DNA of 11,429 nucleotides from Paracoccaceae bacterium (GCA_003447515.1 DLZA01000237.1:1-11429), one strand, 5' to 3'. Counted from the stretch's first letter, positions 1 to 6,618 are shown. Made by a program: numbers and translations. The notes: a model not told the origin generated them from the letters alone.

Positions 1-332
1 CCGAATGGGCTTAACAGCAAAGGCACATGATAATGAGCCTTTGCGTCGTTCATGCCAAAACGAATTGGGATCACGTCCAAAAACAGCGGCTTCGTCTGCT
101 CACCCGCCGTGCGCCGCAAATAATCACCCGCATAAAATACCAATTCATATTCTCCAACCATAAAATCTTTGGCTGCCAAAATTGGCACGTCAGTGCGACC
201 ATCAGCATTTGTCACCATTGTCACAACATGATCCTGCCTTTCGCTATTCACACGAAAAAGTGCAATTTCTAATCCAGCCACAGGCAGGCCTAACGCTGTA
301 TCCAAAACATGTGTCGAAAGCCAACCAGCCAT
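1..332 (-). CDS. uraH: 5-hydroxyisourate hydrolase (UraH), 3' end cut by window edge
   Basis: Hydrolyses 5-hydroxyisourate, the urate oxidase product, to OHCU, the step before UraD. The reverse strand reads from an ATG at 332 through 110 complete codons to the window edge. The N-terminal STHVLD motif (His8), the ADGR loop (Arg46) and the late motif DVIPIRFG...AHYHVPLLLSPF (residues 86-110, His102) are characteristic of the transthyretin-like HIU hydrolase family. Only the terminal YRGS-type tail, roughly seven residues, should lie outside, since family members are about 110-120 residues. An AAGGAT ribosome binding site lies about 7 bases before the start. It is divergent from the PuuE-UraD gene, which performs the next two reactions, so a shared control region is likely. 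No periplasmic signal peptide is seen, so it is probably cytoplasmic. Start and family are seen directly; pathway role is from family knowledge. Confidence 0.93.
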   Translation of the reverse strand, partial: MAGWLSTHVLDTALGLPVAGLEIALFRVNSERQDHVVTMVTNADGRTDVPILAAKDFMVGEYELVFYAGDYLRRTAGEQTKPLFLDVIPIRFGMNDAKAHYHVPLLLSPF

Positions 333-484
333 GTCGTTATCCTTTTTGTTAGTCCAATCTTTCTATCCCACGCGCGGCCGTTACAATACAATCATTGCGC
401 ACAATCAACACTTTCAATTATTTTTTGATAATATGTACTTACAATATAGTATATTGAGCAAATAACACGTCAAGAGATCCAAGC
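333..484. promoter_or_regulatory. Divergent control region between uraH and puuE-uraD
   Basis: This 152-base spacer separates two divergent genes of one pathway, so it must hold both promoters. It is AT-rich, especially 415-465. A TTGATA at 425-430 could be a -35 for the rightward operon, with TATATT at 450-455 as a -10, but the 19-base spacing is long, so the promoter assignment is weak. No convincing sigma70 pair was found for uraH. The perfect palindrome at 442-456 (separate entry) lies over the likely rightward promoter. The role is inferred from position. Confidence 0.6.
442..456. promoter_or_regulatory. Perfect 15-bp palindrome, candidate operator
   Basis: The sequence is CAATATA, a central G, then TATATTG: a perfect inverted repeat with 7-base arms and a 1-base centre. 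It lies 28-42 bases before the puuE-uraD start and about 110 bases before the uraH start, over the probable rightward promoter. Short symmetrical AT-rich sites of this size are typical of GntR- or TetR/MarR-type dimeric repressors. No regulator gene lies beside it in this window, so the protein that binds is unknown. The symmetry is seen directly; the operator role is inference. Confidence 0.5.
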
Positions 485-1903
485 ATGACCCGTTACCCAC
501 GTAATATGCAGGGCTATGGCCCTAATACACCCACTGCAAGTTGGCCCAATAATGCCAAAATTGCGGTGCAATTTGTGGTAAACTACGAAGAAGGTGGCGA
601 AAATTGTACCTTGCACGGGGATGATCAATCCGAAGCATTTTTATCAGAAGTTGTTGGCGCAGCCAACTGGCCAAATCAACGCCACTGGAATATGGAAAGT
701 ATGTACGAATACGGTGCACGTGCTGGCTTTTGGCGAATTCACCGTCTGTTCACAAAACACGATATTCCCATCACAATCTACGGCGTAGCAACTGCCCTCG
801 AGCGCTCTCCACATCAAGTCGCAGCGATGCAATCTGCCAATTGGGAAATCGCCTCCCACGGACTAAAATGGATTGAATATAAAGACTTCTCACCTGAAGC
901 TGAAACAGCGCACATGATGGATGCAATCCGCATCCACAGGGAAGTCACGGGCGAACGGCCACGTGGGTGGTACACAGGCCGCTGCTCAAAAAACACTGTG
1001 GATATTGTATCTGAGGAGGGTGGCTTTATCTATTGCTCTGACGCTTACGATGATGATTTGCCCTACTGGCGCAACCACGCGGGCCACTACCAATTAATCA
1101 TCCCTTACACTCTCGATGCAAACGACATGCGCTTTGCTTCGGTCCAAGGGTTCAACTCTGGCGAACAATTCTTTGCTTATCTCAAAGACAGCTTTAACGC
1201 ACTCTATCGCGAAGGTGAAAACGGCGCACCAAAAATGATGACTATTGGCCTCCACTGCCGCCTGATTGGCCGTCCGGGCCGCATCGAATCGCTGCGCAAA
1301 TTTATTGAATACGCCAAGGAACATTCAGACGTTTGGTTTGCACGCCGCATCGACATCGCTGAGCATTGGGTCAAAAATCACCCTCCTGTGACCCAAGATA
1401 TCATTCCATCCAAACTCAGCCTTGACACATTCGTCGACAACTATGGAGACATTTTTGAACACTCACCATGGATTGCTGAAAGTGCACATGCGCTTGAACT
1501 TGGCCCTGCGCACAACACTGCGATCGGGTTACACTCAGCCTTGTGCCGCATTTTTCGCGCAGCATCCGAAGGCCAGCGCCTAAGTGTTTTACAAGCACAC
1601 CCAGACCTCGCGGGGAAACTCGCAGCGGCCAAACAACTAACCACCGCAAGCACGATAGAGCAAGCGTCTGCAGGGCTTGACGCGTTAACTGATTTAGAAC
1701 GCAAAACCTTCCAATCATTAAATACAGAATACACAACTAAATTCGGCTTCCCCTTCATCATTGCGGTCAAAGGCCTTTCCAAAGACGATATCCTCAACGC
1801 GTTTAAAACCCGTATTTACAACACACGCGATACCGAACTAACCACCGCTTGCAAGCAAGTCGAACGCATAGCGCTTTTACGCCTAACGGACATCCTGCCA
1901 TGA
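485..1903 (+). CDS. puuE: Bifunctional allantoinase PuuE / OHCU decarboxylase UraD fusion
   Basis: A 472-residue fusion that would catalyse two consecutive steps: the C-terminal UraD domain decarboxylates OHCU to (S)-allantoin, and the N-terminal PuuE domain (polysaccharide-deacetylase-like, not the urease-like AllB type) opens allantoin to allantoate. The PuuE part covers about residues 1-300, with the start MTRYPRNMQGYG, YEEGGE at 34-39 and EIASHGLKW (His125). The UraD part covers about 308-472, with HPDLA (His372, the family's catalytic His), IEQASAGL (Glu392) and KFGFPFI at 419-425. Standalone PuuE is about 300 residues and standalone UraD about 165, so both halves appear full length. A modest AAGAGA lies about 8 bases before the ATG. 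It is first in the rightward operon and ends in an ATGA overlap with allE, implying translational coupling. No signal peptide is seen. Domain identity is confident; activity of each half is inferred from motifs. Confidence 0.95.
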   Translation: MTRYPRNMQGYGPNTPTASWPNNAKIAVQFVVNYEEGGENCTLHGDDQSEAFLSEVVGAANWPNQRHWNMESMYEYGARAGFWRIHRLFTKHDIPITIYGVATALERSPHQVAAMQSANWEIASHGLKWIEYKDFSPEAETAHMMDAIRIHREVTGERPRGWYTGRCSKNTVDIVSEEGGFIYCSDAYDDDLPYWRNHAGHYQLIIPYTLDANDMRFASVQGFNSGEQFFAYLKDSFNALYREGENGAPKMMTIGLHCRLIGRPGRIESLRKFIEYAKEHSDVWFARRIDIAEHWVKNHPPVTQDIIPSKLSLDTFVDNYGDIFEHSPWIAESAHALELGPAHNTAIGLHSALCRIFRAASEGQRLSVLQAHPDLAGKLAAAKQLTTASTIEQASAGLDALTDLERKTFQSLNTEYTTKFGFPFIIAVKGLSKDDILNAFKTRIYNTRDTELTTACKQVERIALLRLTDILP

Positions 1904-2712
1904 CAAATTACTACACACCCAAAGGTGGCCTACCGCCCCAAACACAAATTATGACAGACCGAGCAGTCTTCACAGATGCCTATGCGGTAATTCCTAAAGG
2001 TACGCTAATGGATATTACCACCAGCCAACTGCCGCACTGGAAAAAAGCCCGCGCATGGATCATCGCACGGCCATTAACAGGATTCGCGGAAACCTTTTCT
2101 CATTATATAATGGAAGTATCCAAAAGTGGTGGCTCTACACGCCCCGATACGAACCCAAGTGCGCAATCGGTATTGTTTGTTGTGTCTGGTCAAATTAAGA
2201 TTTCACTCGATGGTGAAACCAATGTTCTCACTGAAGGTGGATACGCCTATCTCCCTGCTGGTACTAACTGGATACTCTCCAACACACAGTCCGATGCAGC
2301 AACCTTCCATTGGATCCGCAAACGCTATCAAGCTGTGGACGGCATCGAAGCACCCACACCATTCTTCACCAATGAACAAAACGTAACGCCAAGCGTTATG
2401 CAAAATACTGACAATTGGTCCACTACACGGTTCATCGAACCCGATGACATGCGTCACGATATGCACGTTAACATCGTGAACTTTAAACCAGGCGGTAACA
2501 TTCCATTCGCAGAAACCCACGTCATGGAACACGGTCTTTATGTGCTTCAAGGCAAAGCCGTTTATCGCCTCAACACTGATTGGGTCGAGGTAGAGGCTGG
2601 TGATTATATGTGGCTGCGCGCATTTTGCCCACAGGCTTGTGTCGCATCAGGCCCAGAGCCCTTCCGATACCTATTATATAAAGACGTAAATCGTCATGCA
2701 GAATTTTTATGA
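1900..2712 (+). CDS. allE: (S)-ureidoglycine aminohydrolase AllE (bicupin, Mn-dependent)
   Basis: Converts (S)-ureidoglycine to (S)-ureidoglycolate with release of ammonia. The 270-residue protein is a double cupin. The first cupin spans roughly residues 60-140 and the second about 185-265. The second contains FAETHVMEHGLYVLQGK, whose Glu205, His207 and His211, with Gln245 in AFCPQACVASG, match in identity and spacing the Glu/His/His/Gln manganese ligands described for this family. The start is the ATG overlapping the upstream stop as ATGA; a longer frame beginning at 1849 would read deep into the previous gene and is not needed. Its end overlaps allA in the same way. The neighbours supply the steps before (PuuE) and after (AllA), except for allantoate amidohydrolase, which is not present here. 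Identification is confident. Confidence 0.95.
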   Translation: MTNYYTPKGGLPPQTQIMTDRAVFTDAYAVIPKGTLMDITTSQLPHWKKARAWIIARPLTGFAETFSHYIMEVSKSGGSTRPDTNPSAQSVLFVVSGQIKISLDGETNVLTEGGYAYLPAGTNWILSNTQSDAATFHWIRKRYQAVDGIEAPTPFFTNEQNVTPSVMQNTDNWSTTRFIEPDDMRHDMHVNIVNFKPGGNIPFAETHVMEHGLYVLQGKAVYRLNTDWVEVEAGDYMWLRAFCPQACVASGPEPFRYLLYKDVNRHAEFL

Positions 2713-3197
2713 CCATTTTTGCTGAGCCTTTGACCGACGCTGCATTTGCTGCTTTTGGCGATGTTTTGGCTGCGGGTTCATCGAACCCAAAAATGATCAA
2801 TCAGGGCAAATGCAAACGTTATCATAATCTGGCAAACCTTGATCTTTCTGATGGTCATGCTGGTGTCTCGATCTTTAGCGCTGAACCACGAACTCTGCCC
2901 TATATGCTCGACCTAATGGAGCGCCACCCGAACGGCGCGCAAACATTTATCCCGATGTCCGAACATCCATTTCTAGTCATCGTTGCATCTGATAGTGGCG
3001 ATACACCAGTAAACATTCGCGCTTTTATCAGCAATGGCGCGCAAGGCATTAACTTTCACAGAAACACGTGGCACGGGGTTTTGACCCCACTCCATGCACC
3101 AGGACTTTTCGCTGTCGTGGACCTCATAGGAGACCGGCCCAACCTCGAAGAGCACTGGTTCGAAAATCCTTTGAGAATTGAAGGATCACACCTATAA
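2709..3197 (+). CDS. allA: Ureidoglycolate lyase AllA
   Basis: Splits (S)-ureidoglycolate into glyoxylate and urea, the last reaction of the ureide route. The 162-residue length fits the AllA family (about 160). Seen in order are FAAFGDV near residues 13-19, a central FIPMSEHPFLVIVA at about 80-93, and NFHRNTWHGVLTPL at about 114-127, the conserved His-rich strand of this cupin-like fold, followed by FAVVDLIGD. The start ATG overlaps the allE stop by 4 bases (ATGA), so translation is probably coupled. Urea release implies a urease or urea amidolyase elsewhere in the genome, but none is in this window. Glyoxylate would feed central metabolism. The family call is from motifs and operon context. 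Confidence 0.93.
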   Translation: MTIFAEPLTDAAFAAFGDVLAAGSSNPKMINQGKCKRYHNLANLDLSDGHAGVSIFSAEPRTLPYMLDLMERHPNGAQTFIPMSEHPFLVIVASDSGDTPVNIRAFISNGAQGINFHRNTWHGVLTPLHAPGLFAVVDLIGDRPNLEEHWFENPLRIEGSHL

Positions 3198-3207
3198 ACC
3201 AAGCATA

Positions 3208-3226
3208 GTCGCGCAATAGACGCGAC
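3208..3226 (+). other. Intercistronic hairpin between allA and the permease gene
   Basis: GTCGCG at 3208-3213 pairs perfectly with CGCGAC at 3221-3226 around a 7-base loop. It lies in the 65-base gap between allA and the permease start. No run of T follows, so it does not look like an intrinsic terminator. It could protect the upstream mRNA from 3' exonucleases or reduce expression of the permease relative to the enzymes. Structure is seen; role is inference. Confidence 0.45.
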
Positions 3227-3262
3227 ATATTGTGGGAAACCACACAACAACAGGGGACTAAA

Positions 3263-4618
3263 ATGTCTAATTCAAGCTTAGGGACCGCAGAGCAACTCCG
3301 CGATCCAAATTACACTCCACCCATTGCAAAAGCTATTCCACTAGGCATCCAACACGTGCTGGCTATGTTCGTATCTAACGTAACACCTGCAATCATTGTT
3401 TGTGGCGCAGCGGGCATTGGCTTTGGTTCTGACCAAGGCGCGCTCGGCTTCCCAGACATGACTTACATGATTCAAATGTCCATGCTCTTTGCAGGTATCG
3501 CAACATTAATCCAATCCATGGGCATGGGCCCGATTGGCGCAAAGCTACCAATCGTGCAGGGCACATCTTTTGCCTTCTTACCGGTCATGATACCAGCTGT
3601 TGCTGGACTTGGTGCAGCAGGCCTCAGCGGCCTTATGACAGGTGTTCTGATCGGTGGTATCTTCCACATGATCCTTGGTACATTTATTGGCAAGATTCGT
3701 TTTGCTCTACCGCCGCTTATCACAGGCCTAATCGTTTTGATGATTGGTTTATCCTTGATGAAAGTTGGTATTCAATACGCTGCGGGTGGTGTTCCTAACA
3801 TGGGCAAACCTATATATGGATCATGGGACATGTGGTTCCCAGCCCTTGTCGTAATTGCGGTCACACTAGGCCTTAAATTCTTTACCAAAGGATTGATGTC
3901 TGTTGCTGCAGTTCTAATCGGTATTATCATTGGCTATATTGTTGCCTACTTCATGGGCCAAGTCAGCTTTGGCAACGTGGGAAAAGCCGCGTTGTTCCAA
4001 GTTCCAATGCCATTTAAATGGGGCTTTGAGTTCAACCTCGCCATCGTCATTGGTATGTGTTTCATGGCAGTGATTTCTGCCATTGAAACAGTGGGTGACG
4101 TATCTGGTATCACCAAAGGTGGCGCTGGGCGTGAAGCAACCGACGAAGAAATTACTGGCGCGACTTACGCGGACGGTGTTGGCACAGCCGTTGCTGGTAT
4201 ATTTGGTGGCCTGCCAAACACATCCTTCTCTCAGAACGTTGGTCTGATCTCTATGACAGGCGTCATGTCACGCCACGTTGTATCTATTGGTGCAGTGTTC
4301 TTGATCATCTGCGGGTTCATTCCACTGGTTGGCGCAATCATCCGTACTGTTCCAATTAACGTACTGGGTGGTGGTGTTATCGTAATGTTTGGCATGGTTG
4401 CGGCTGCAGGTGTGAACATGTTGTCAGGCGTTGCATGGAACCGCCGCAACATGGTAATATTTGCTGTGTCTCTTAGCATAGGCTTTGGTTTACAACTAGT
4501 ACCAGATGCACTTCAGCACACACCGGGTTGGCTGAAAATTCTTCTGACATCTGGCTTACTGCCAGCAGCATTCTTGGCAATTGTCTTGAACTTGATCCTA
4601 CCGGAAGACATCGACTGA
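3263..4618 (+). CDS. NCS2 family (NAT) nucleobase permease, xanthine/uracil/urate type
   Basis: A 451-residue integral membrane protein, mostly hydrophobic from about residue 30 to the end, as expected for the 14-segment UraA/UapA fold. It probably brings a purine, possibly urate or xanthine, across the inner membrane by proton symport. The NAT signature is present as QNVGLISMTGVMSR starting at Gln324, and the conserved helix-8 acidic motif is AIETVGDVSG (Glu275). Helix 1 carries QHVLAMFVSN, including the conserved His31. The start at 3263 is preferred because AGGGGA lies 5 bases upstream; an in-frame ATG at 3230 lacks a comparable site. It is the last gene of the ureide operon, 65 bases after allA and followed by a strong terminator. 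A Gln at the first signature position and the gene context favour a purine over uracil, but substrate cannot be settled from sequence. Confidence 0.92.
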   Translation: MSNSSLGTAEQLRDPNYTPPIAKAIPLGIQHVLAMFVSNVTPAIIVCGAAGIGFGSDQGALGFPDMTYMIQMSMLFAGIATLIQSMGMGPIGAKLPIVQGTSFAFLPVMIPAVAGLGAAGLSGLMTGVLIGGIFHMILGTFIGKIRFALPPLITGLIVLMIGLSLMKVGIQYAAGGVPNMGKPIYGSWDMWFPALVVIAVTLGLKFFTKGLMSVAAVLIGIIIGYIVAYFMGQVSFGNVGKAALFQVPMPFKWGFEFNLAIVIGMCFMAVISAIETVGDVSGITKGGAGREATDEEITGATYADGVGTAVAGIFGGLPNTSFSQNVGLISMTGVMSRHVVSIGAVFLIICGFIPLVGAIIRTVPINVLGGGVIVMFGMVAAAGVNMLSGVAWNRRNMVIFAVSLSIGFGLQLVPDALQHTPGWLKILLTSGLLPAAFLAIVLNLILPEDID

Positions 4619-4636
4619 TCTTCAGAAAGTAAATAC

Positions 4637-4664
4637 AGAAGCTCCACAAAATGGTGGGGCTTCT
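4637..4664 (+). terminator. Rho-independent terminator of the ureide operon
   Basis: An 11-base-pair stem with one G-U wobble: AGAAGCTCCAC at 4637-4647 pairs with GTGGGGCTTCT at 4654-4664 around a 6-base loop. It begins 18 bases after the permease stop codon, and a T-rich stretch (TTAGTCTTTC) follows. Position and structure both fit the 3' end of the operon. Confidence 0.8.
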
Positions 4665-4822
4665 TAGTCTTTCAAAGCCTCTTACCTCTTTTTTAAATAG
4701 CCTCGCTTAATTCCAAAATCAAAAACGCGAAAGAACGCAATCAATCCAGTCTGCAACAAAAGGTTGCACCCATCCAATTGGTAGGAAAAAGTAAAACCAC
4801 ACCACTTCGGGAGCTTAGCAAA
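4665..4822 (+). other. Non-coding leader before the Spx/ArsC-like gene
   Basis: This 158-base stretch holds no gene I can support. It contains a small hairpin, TGCAAC at 4752-4757 pairing with GTTGCA at 4763-4768 across 5 bases, and an 8-base palindrome CCAATTGG at 4774-4781. The promoter for the downstream gene should be here, but I see no clear -35/-10 pair. Confidence 0.35.
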
Positions 4823-5152
4823 ATGGTCATCTATGGATTGGAAACATGTGCTGTGTGCCAAAAAGCGCAAAAAATGCTCAAATTTGAGGGCATTGAAGTC
4901 ATCTTTCGTGACATCCGCGCTGAACCATTAAATGCGGAAGAGCTGGCTGAGCTAATTGTAGAATTTGGTGATAACTTAGTCGATAGAACATCCAACGATT
5001 ATCGCAGTTTAAACAACTGGCTCAAAGCGTCCGAAGCAGACGCACAAATTACCGCAAAACCTAAAGTCATGGCACGCCCAGTTATTCGCGATGGCGATTC
5101 CCTTTACCTTGGTTGGGATGAATCTGTTCAAAGGGCATTGCTTTCAAACTAG
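4823..5152 (+). CDS. Spx/ArsC-family thioredoxin-fold protein
   Basis: A 109-residue protein of the ArsC/Spx/YffB fold group. It opens with a beta strand and a CxxC active site, MVIYGLETCAVCQKAQKML (Cys9, Cys12), then a helix and a second strand ending in FRDIRAEPL. Near residues 84-95 it has AKPKVMARPVI, matching the conserved Arg-Pro loop of the family. Length is right for the short members (about 110-120). The start at 4823 is chosen because GGAG lies 9 bases upstream and because the family begins directly with this strand; a frame from 4778 would add 15 residues without similarity to the family. It may be a glutathione-dependent arsenate reductase-like enzyme or a redox protein of unknown substrate; no arsenic genes are nearby, so arsenate is not assumed. 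Its end overlaps the convergent gene by 9 bases. Confidence 0.82.
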   Translation: MVIYGLETCAVCQKAQKMLKFEGIEVIFRDIRAEPLNAEELAELIVEFGDNLVDRTSNDYRSLNNWLKASEADAQITAKPKVMARPVIRDGDSLYLGWDESVQRALLSN

Positions 5153-5878
5153 GTCGGCGCAAGCCGCAACCAAACCATCAAATAACTTCTGCTGACTGTC
5201 ATCTGTAGCGGCAGACACTTCTGGATGCCACTGAACAGCCAAACAATACGGATGGCCAATAACCTCTAGCCCTTCAACCATCCCATCGGGCGCAACAGCT
5301 GAAACTTTCAGCCTGCTTGCCACCCTTTTTACTCCCTGATGATGTCCTGAATATGTTCTCACATGATCCGCTCCCATCACATCAAATAAATTTGATCCAC
5401 GATCAACCTCCACCGGCTGCACTGTCCACAACCCATCATCTCCACGGTGAATGTCTGGATCATAAACATCAGGAATATGTTCATGCAAATCGCCACCGTA
5501 AAAGACGTTCAACAACTGCATCCCTCGACAAATAAACAAGCTGGGGATCGTTCCAATTTCCATAATGCGGGCGATCAAATCCATCTCGGTCTTATCCCGC
5601 TCTGGAGACACTGCTAATAGGTTTGGATGGTTCGGGTTGCCTCCATATAAGGTCGGGTCAATGTCTGTGCCGCCTGTAAACACAAATCCATCGACCAACA
5701 AAATCCAATCTGTCAAATCAGCCTCATTCGGTGGCAACAAAATGGGAACACCACCTGCATTACGCACCGCATCCACATATTGAGACGGGCTGGCATAATA
5801 ATCATCGTACAGGAAATTCTCTACCACCACGTCGCGACGGCCATAGGTTAAAATGCCGATAACAGGTTTCTTCTGCAT
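5144..5878 (-). CDS. Class I glutamine amidotransferase-like hydrolase, PuuD type (gamma-glutamyl-GABA hydrolase family)
   Basis: A 244-residue peptidase C26/GATase1 protein. Family members cleave gamma-glutamyl amide bonds, for example gamma-glutamyl-GABA in the putrescine route. Visible features are PVIGILTYGRRD at the N-terminus, FVFTGGTDIDP at 66-75, the nucleophile motif FICRGMQLLNV (Cys117), YSGHHQ at 176-181, and AVQWHPE with His218 and Glu220 completing the triad. The start at 5878 is chosen because GGGGAG lies 9 bases before it; ATGs at 5902 and 5920 have poorer context and add residues outside the family fold. It lies 170 bases downstream of soxG on the same strand, so it might be read with that operon or from its own promoter. 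No other polyamine gene is present, so the substrate remains open; a role on glutamylated methylated amines is only a possibility. Confidence 0.87.
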   Translation of the reverse strand: MQKKPVIGILTYGRRDVVVENFLYDDYYASPSQYVDAVRNAGGVPILLPPNEADLTDWILLVDGFVFTGGTDIDPTLYGGNPNHPNLLAVSPERDKTEMDLIARIMEIGTIPSLFICRGMQLLNVFYGGDLHEHIPDVYDPDIHRGDDGLWTVQPVEVDRGSNLFDVMGADHVRTYSGHHQGVKRVASRLKVSAVAPDGMVEGLEVIGHPYCLAVQWHPEVSAATDDSQQKLFDGLVAACADLV

Positions 5879-5887
5879 CGCGTAAAA

Positions 5888-5893
5888 CTCCCC
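5888..5893 (-). promoter_or_regulatory. Ribosome binding site deciding the PuuD-like start
   Basis: GGGGAG on the reverse strand, 9 bases before the ATG at 5878. It supports that start over the in-frame ATGs at 5902 and 5920. Confidence 0.7.
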
Positions 5894-5928
5894 TACACAC
5901 ATGAAATCTGCGTCAATCATACTCCGAG

Positions 5929-5951
5929 TTGAGCAAGAGGTTAACGCTCAA
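5929..5951. promoter_or_regulatory. Inverted repeat upstream of the PuuD-like gene, candidate operator
   Basis: TTGAGC at 5929-5934 and GCTCAA at 5946-5951 form a perfect inverted repeat with 11 bases between, which include the small palindrome GTTAAC. It lies about 50-73 bases before the start at 5878, a usual place for an operator. No binding protein is indicated. Confidence 0.35.
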
Positions 5952-5977
5952 TACTAATTGAAAAATTTACCTAAGAG

Positions 5978-5994
5978 ACCCAAAAAGTTTGGGT
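5978..5994 (-). terminator. Possible weak terminator or pause hairpin after soxG
   Basis: ACCCAAA and TTTGGGT form a perfect 7-base-pair stem with a 3-base loop, 55 bases beyond the soxG stop codon. On the soxG strand the stem is followed by CTCTTAGG and only later by a run of T (around 5961-5967), so it is not a textbook terminator. It may equally be a binding site or chance. Confidence 0.35.
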
Positions 5995-6048
5995 AATTTG
6001 TATGGCCCTAAAATCAGGAATTTAAGCCAACTAGGGGCGGCGTAACAT

Positions 6049-6618
6049 TTATTGGCTGACGTAGTCCATTGAGGTTTCCAACGCATGCAAAAAAGATCCA
6101 GCAGTAGAGCTTGCAGACATAATCAAAAACGTGTCATCACCCGTTCTGCATAACACCGTACCCATGTGTTCAATATTAGTGCGCTCTGCTCGATTAACTG
6201 TAAATTTATCCACATGCGTGTTCACAGGACACACCCGTTCCAACGCCGCGCGAGCCTGAGGGCCAGAAAGTTCCAAAAACACCCAGTTGTTTGTTTGCTC
6301 TACATAGTACCCTGTATTTCCGAGCTTTTTCTCAACAATTGGGATACCAGAATGAGCCGCATGATCAAATAAGATCATGAACTGATCTTTAGCAAACGAC
6401 ATGACACGTGTATTGCCCTTGCCGATAAAACTTTCGCCCGCGGCTGGTACATTCCTGCCATAAGCCGCCTTCAACTTTTGATTTAACGCCACGGCGCCAT
6501 CTTTTGGAACAGATACAGCAACAGCAGCCAGTTCTGTCAGCTCGCGTAAACGCGTACTGTTCCAAATTTTATCAAAACCGTCCAATACCGCCTTAGGCTC
6601 TAACGTAAAATCAACCAC
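6049..6618 (-). CDS. soxG: Sarcosine oxidase gamma subunit (SoxG)
   Basis: The gamma subunit of the heterotetrameric sarcosine oxidase family, a structural subunit resembling part of the folate-binding aminomethyltransferase fold and packed against SoxA. The protein of 189 residues fits the family (about 180-210). Recognisable parts are the N-terminal DFTLEPKAVLDGF, a central NWVFLELSGPQARAALERVCPV, then FLIMSASSTAGSFLHALETS near the end. The GTG at 6618 is chosen because GGGGAG sits 7 bases upstream and the protein then starts as (M)VDFTLEP, like other SoxG; the ATG at 6633 is possible but has no good ribosome binding site. With the GTG, soxG overlaps soxA by 8 bases. It is the last gene of the soxBDAG operon. 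Family identity rests partly on its place after soxA because SoxG is poorly conserved. Confidence 0.88.
   Translation of the reverse strand: MVDFTLEPKAVLDGFDKIWNSTRLRELTELAAVAVSVPKDGAVALNQKLKAAYGRNVPAAGESFIGKGNTRVMSFAKDQFMILFDHAAHSGIPIVEKKLGNTGYYVEQTNNWVFLELSGPQARAALERVCPVNTHVDKFTVNRAERTNIEHMGTVLCRTGDDTFLIMSASSTAGSFLHALETSMDYVSQ

Noticed and set aside
27..272. 81-residue open frame on the plus strand
   Set aside because: It is opposite the clearly coding uraH and has no recognisable motif.
1416..1797. Two reverse-strand open frames of 106 and 118 residues
   Set aside because: They are shadows of the UraD half of the fusion gene; the forward frame carries all the conserved motifs.
1849..2712. 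Longer AllE reading starting at 1849
   Set aside because: The first 17 residues lie in the UraD coding region; the ATGA overlap at 1900 and the family N-terminus favour the shorter form.
4752..4768. Hairpin TGCAAC/GTTGCA as a possible riboswitch or small RNA
   Set aside because: A 6-bp stem with a 5-base loop alone is too simple to match any riboswitch class I know, and no further conserved structure is visible.
454..5936. The 8-mer TTGAGCAA occurs in both the uraH/puuE spacer (454-461) and the spacer before the PuuD-like gene (5929-5936)
   Set aside because: An 8-base match within 11 kb is easily due to chance, and the surrounding symmetry differs between the two places.
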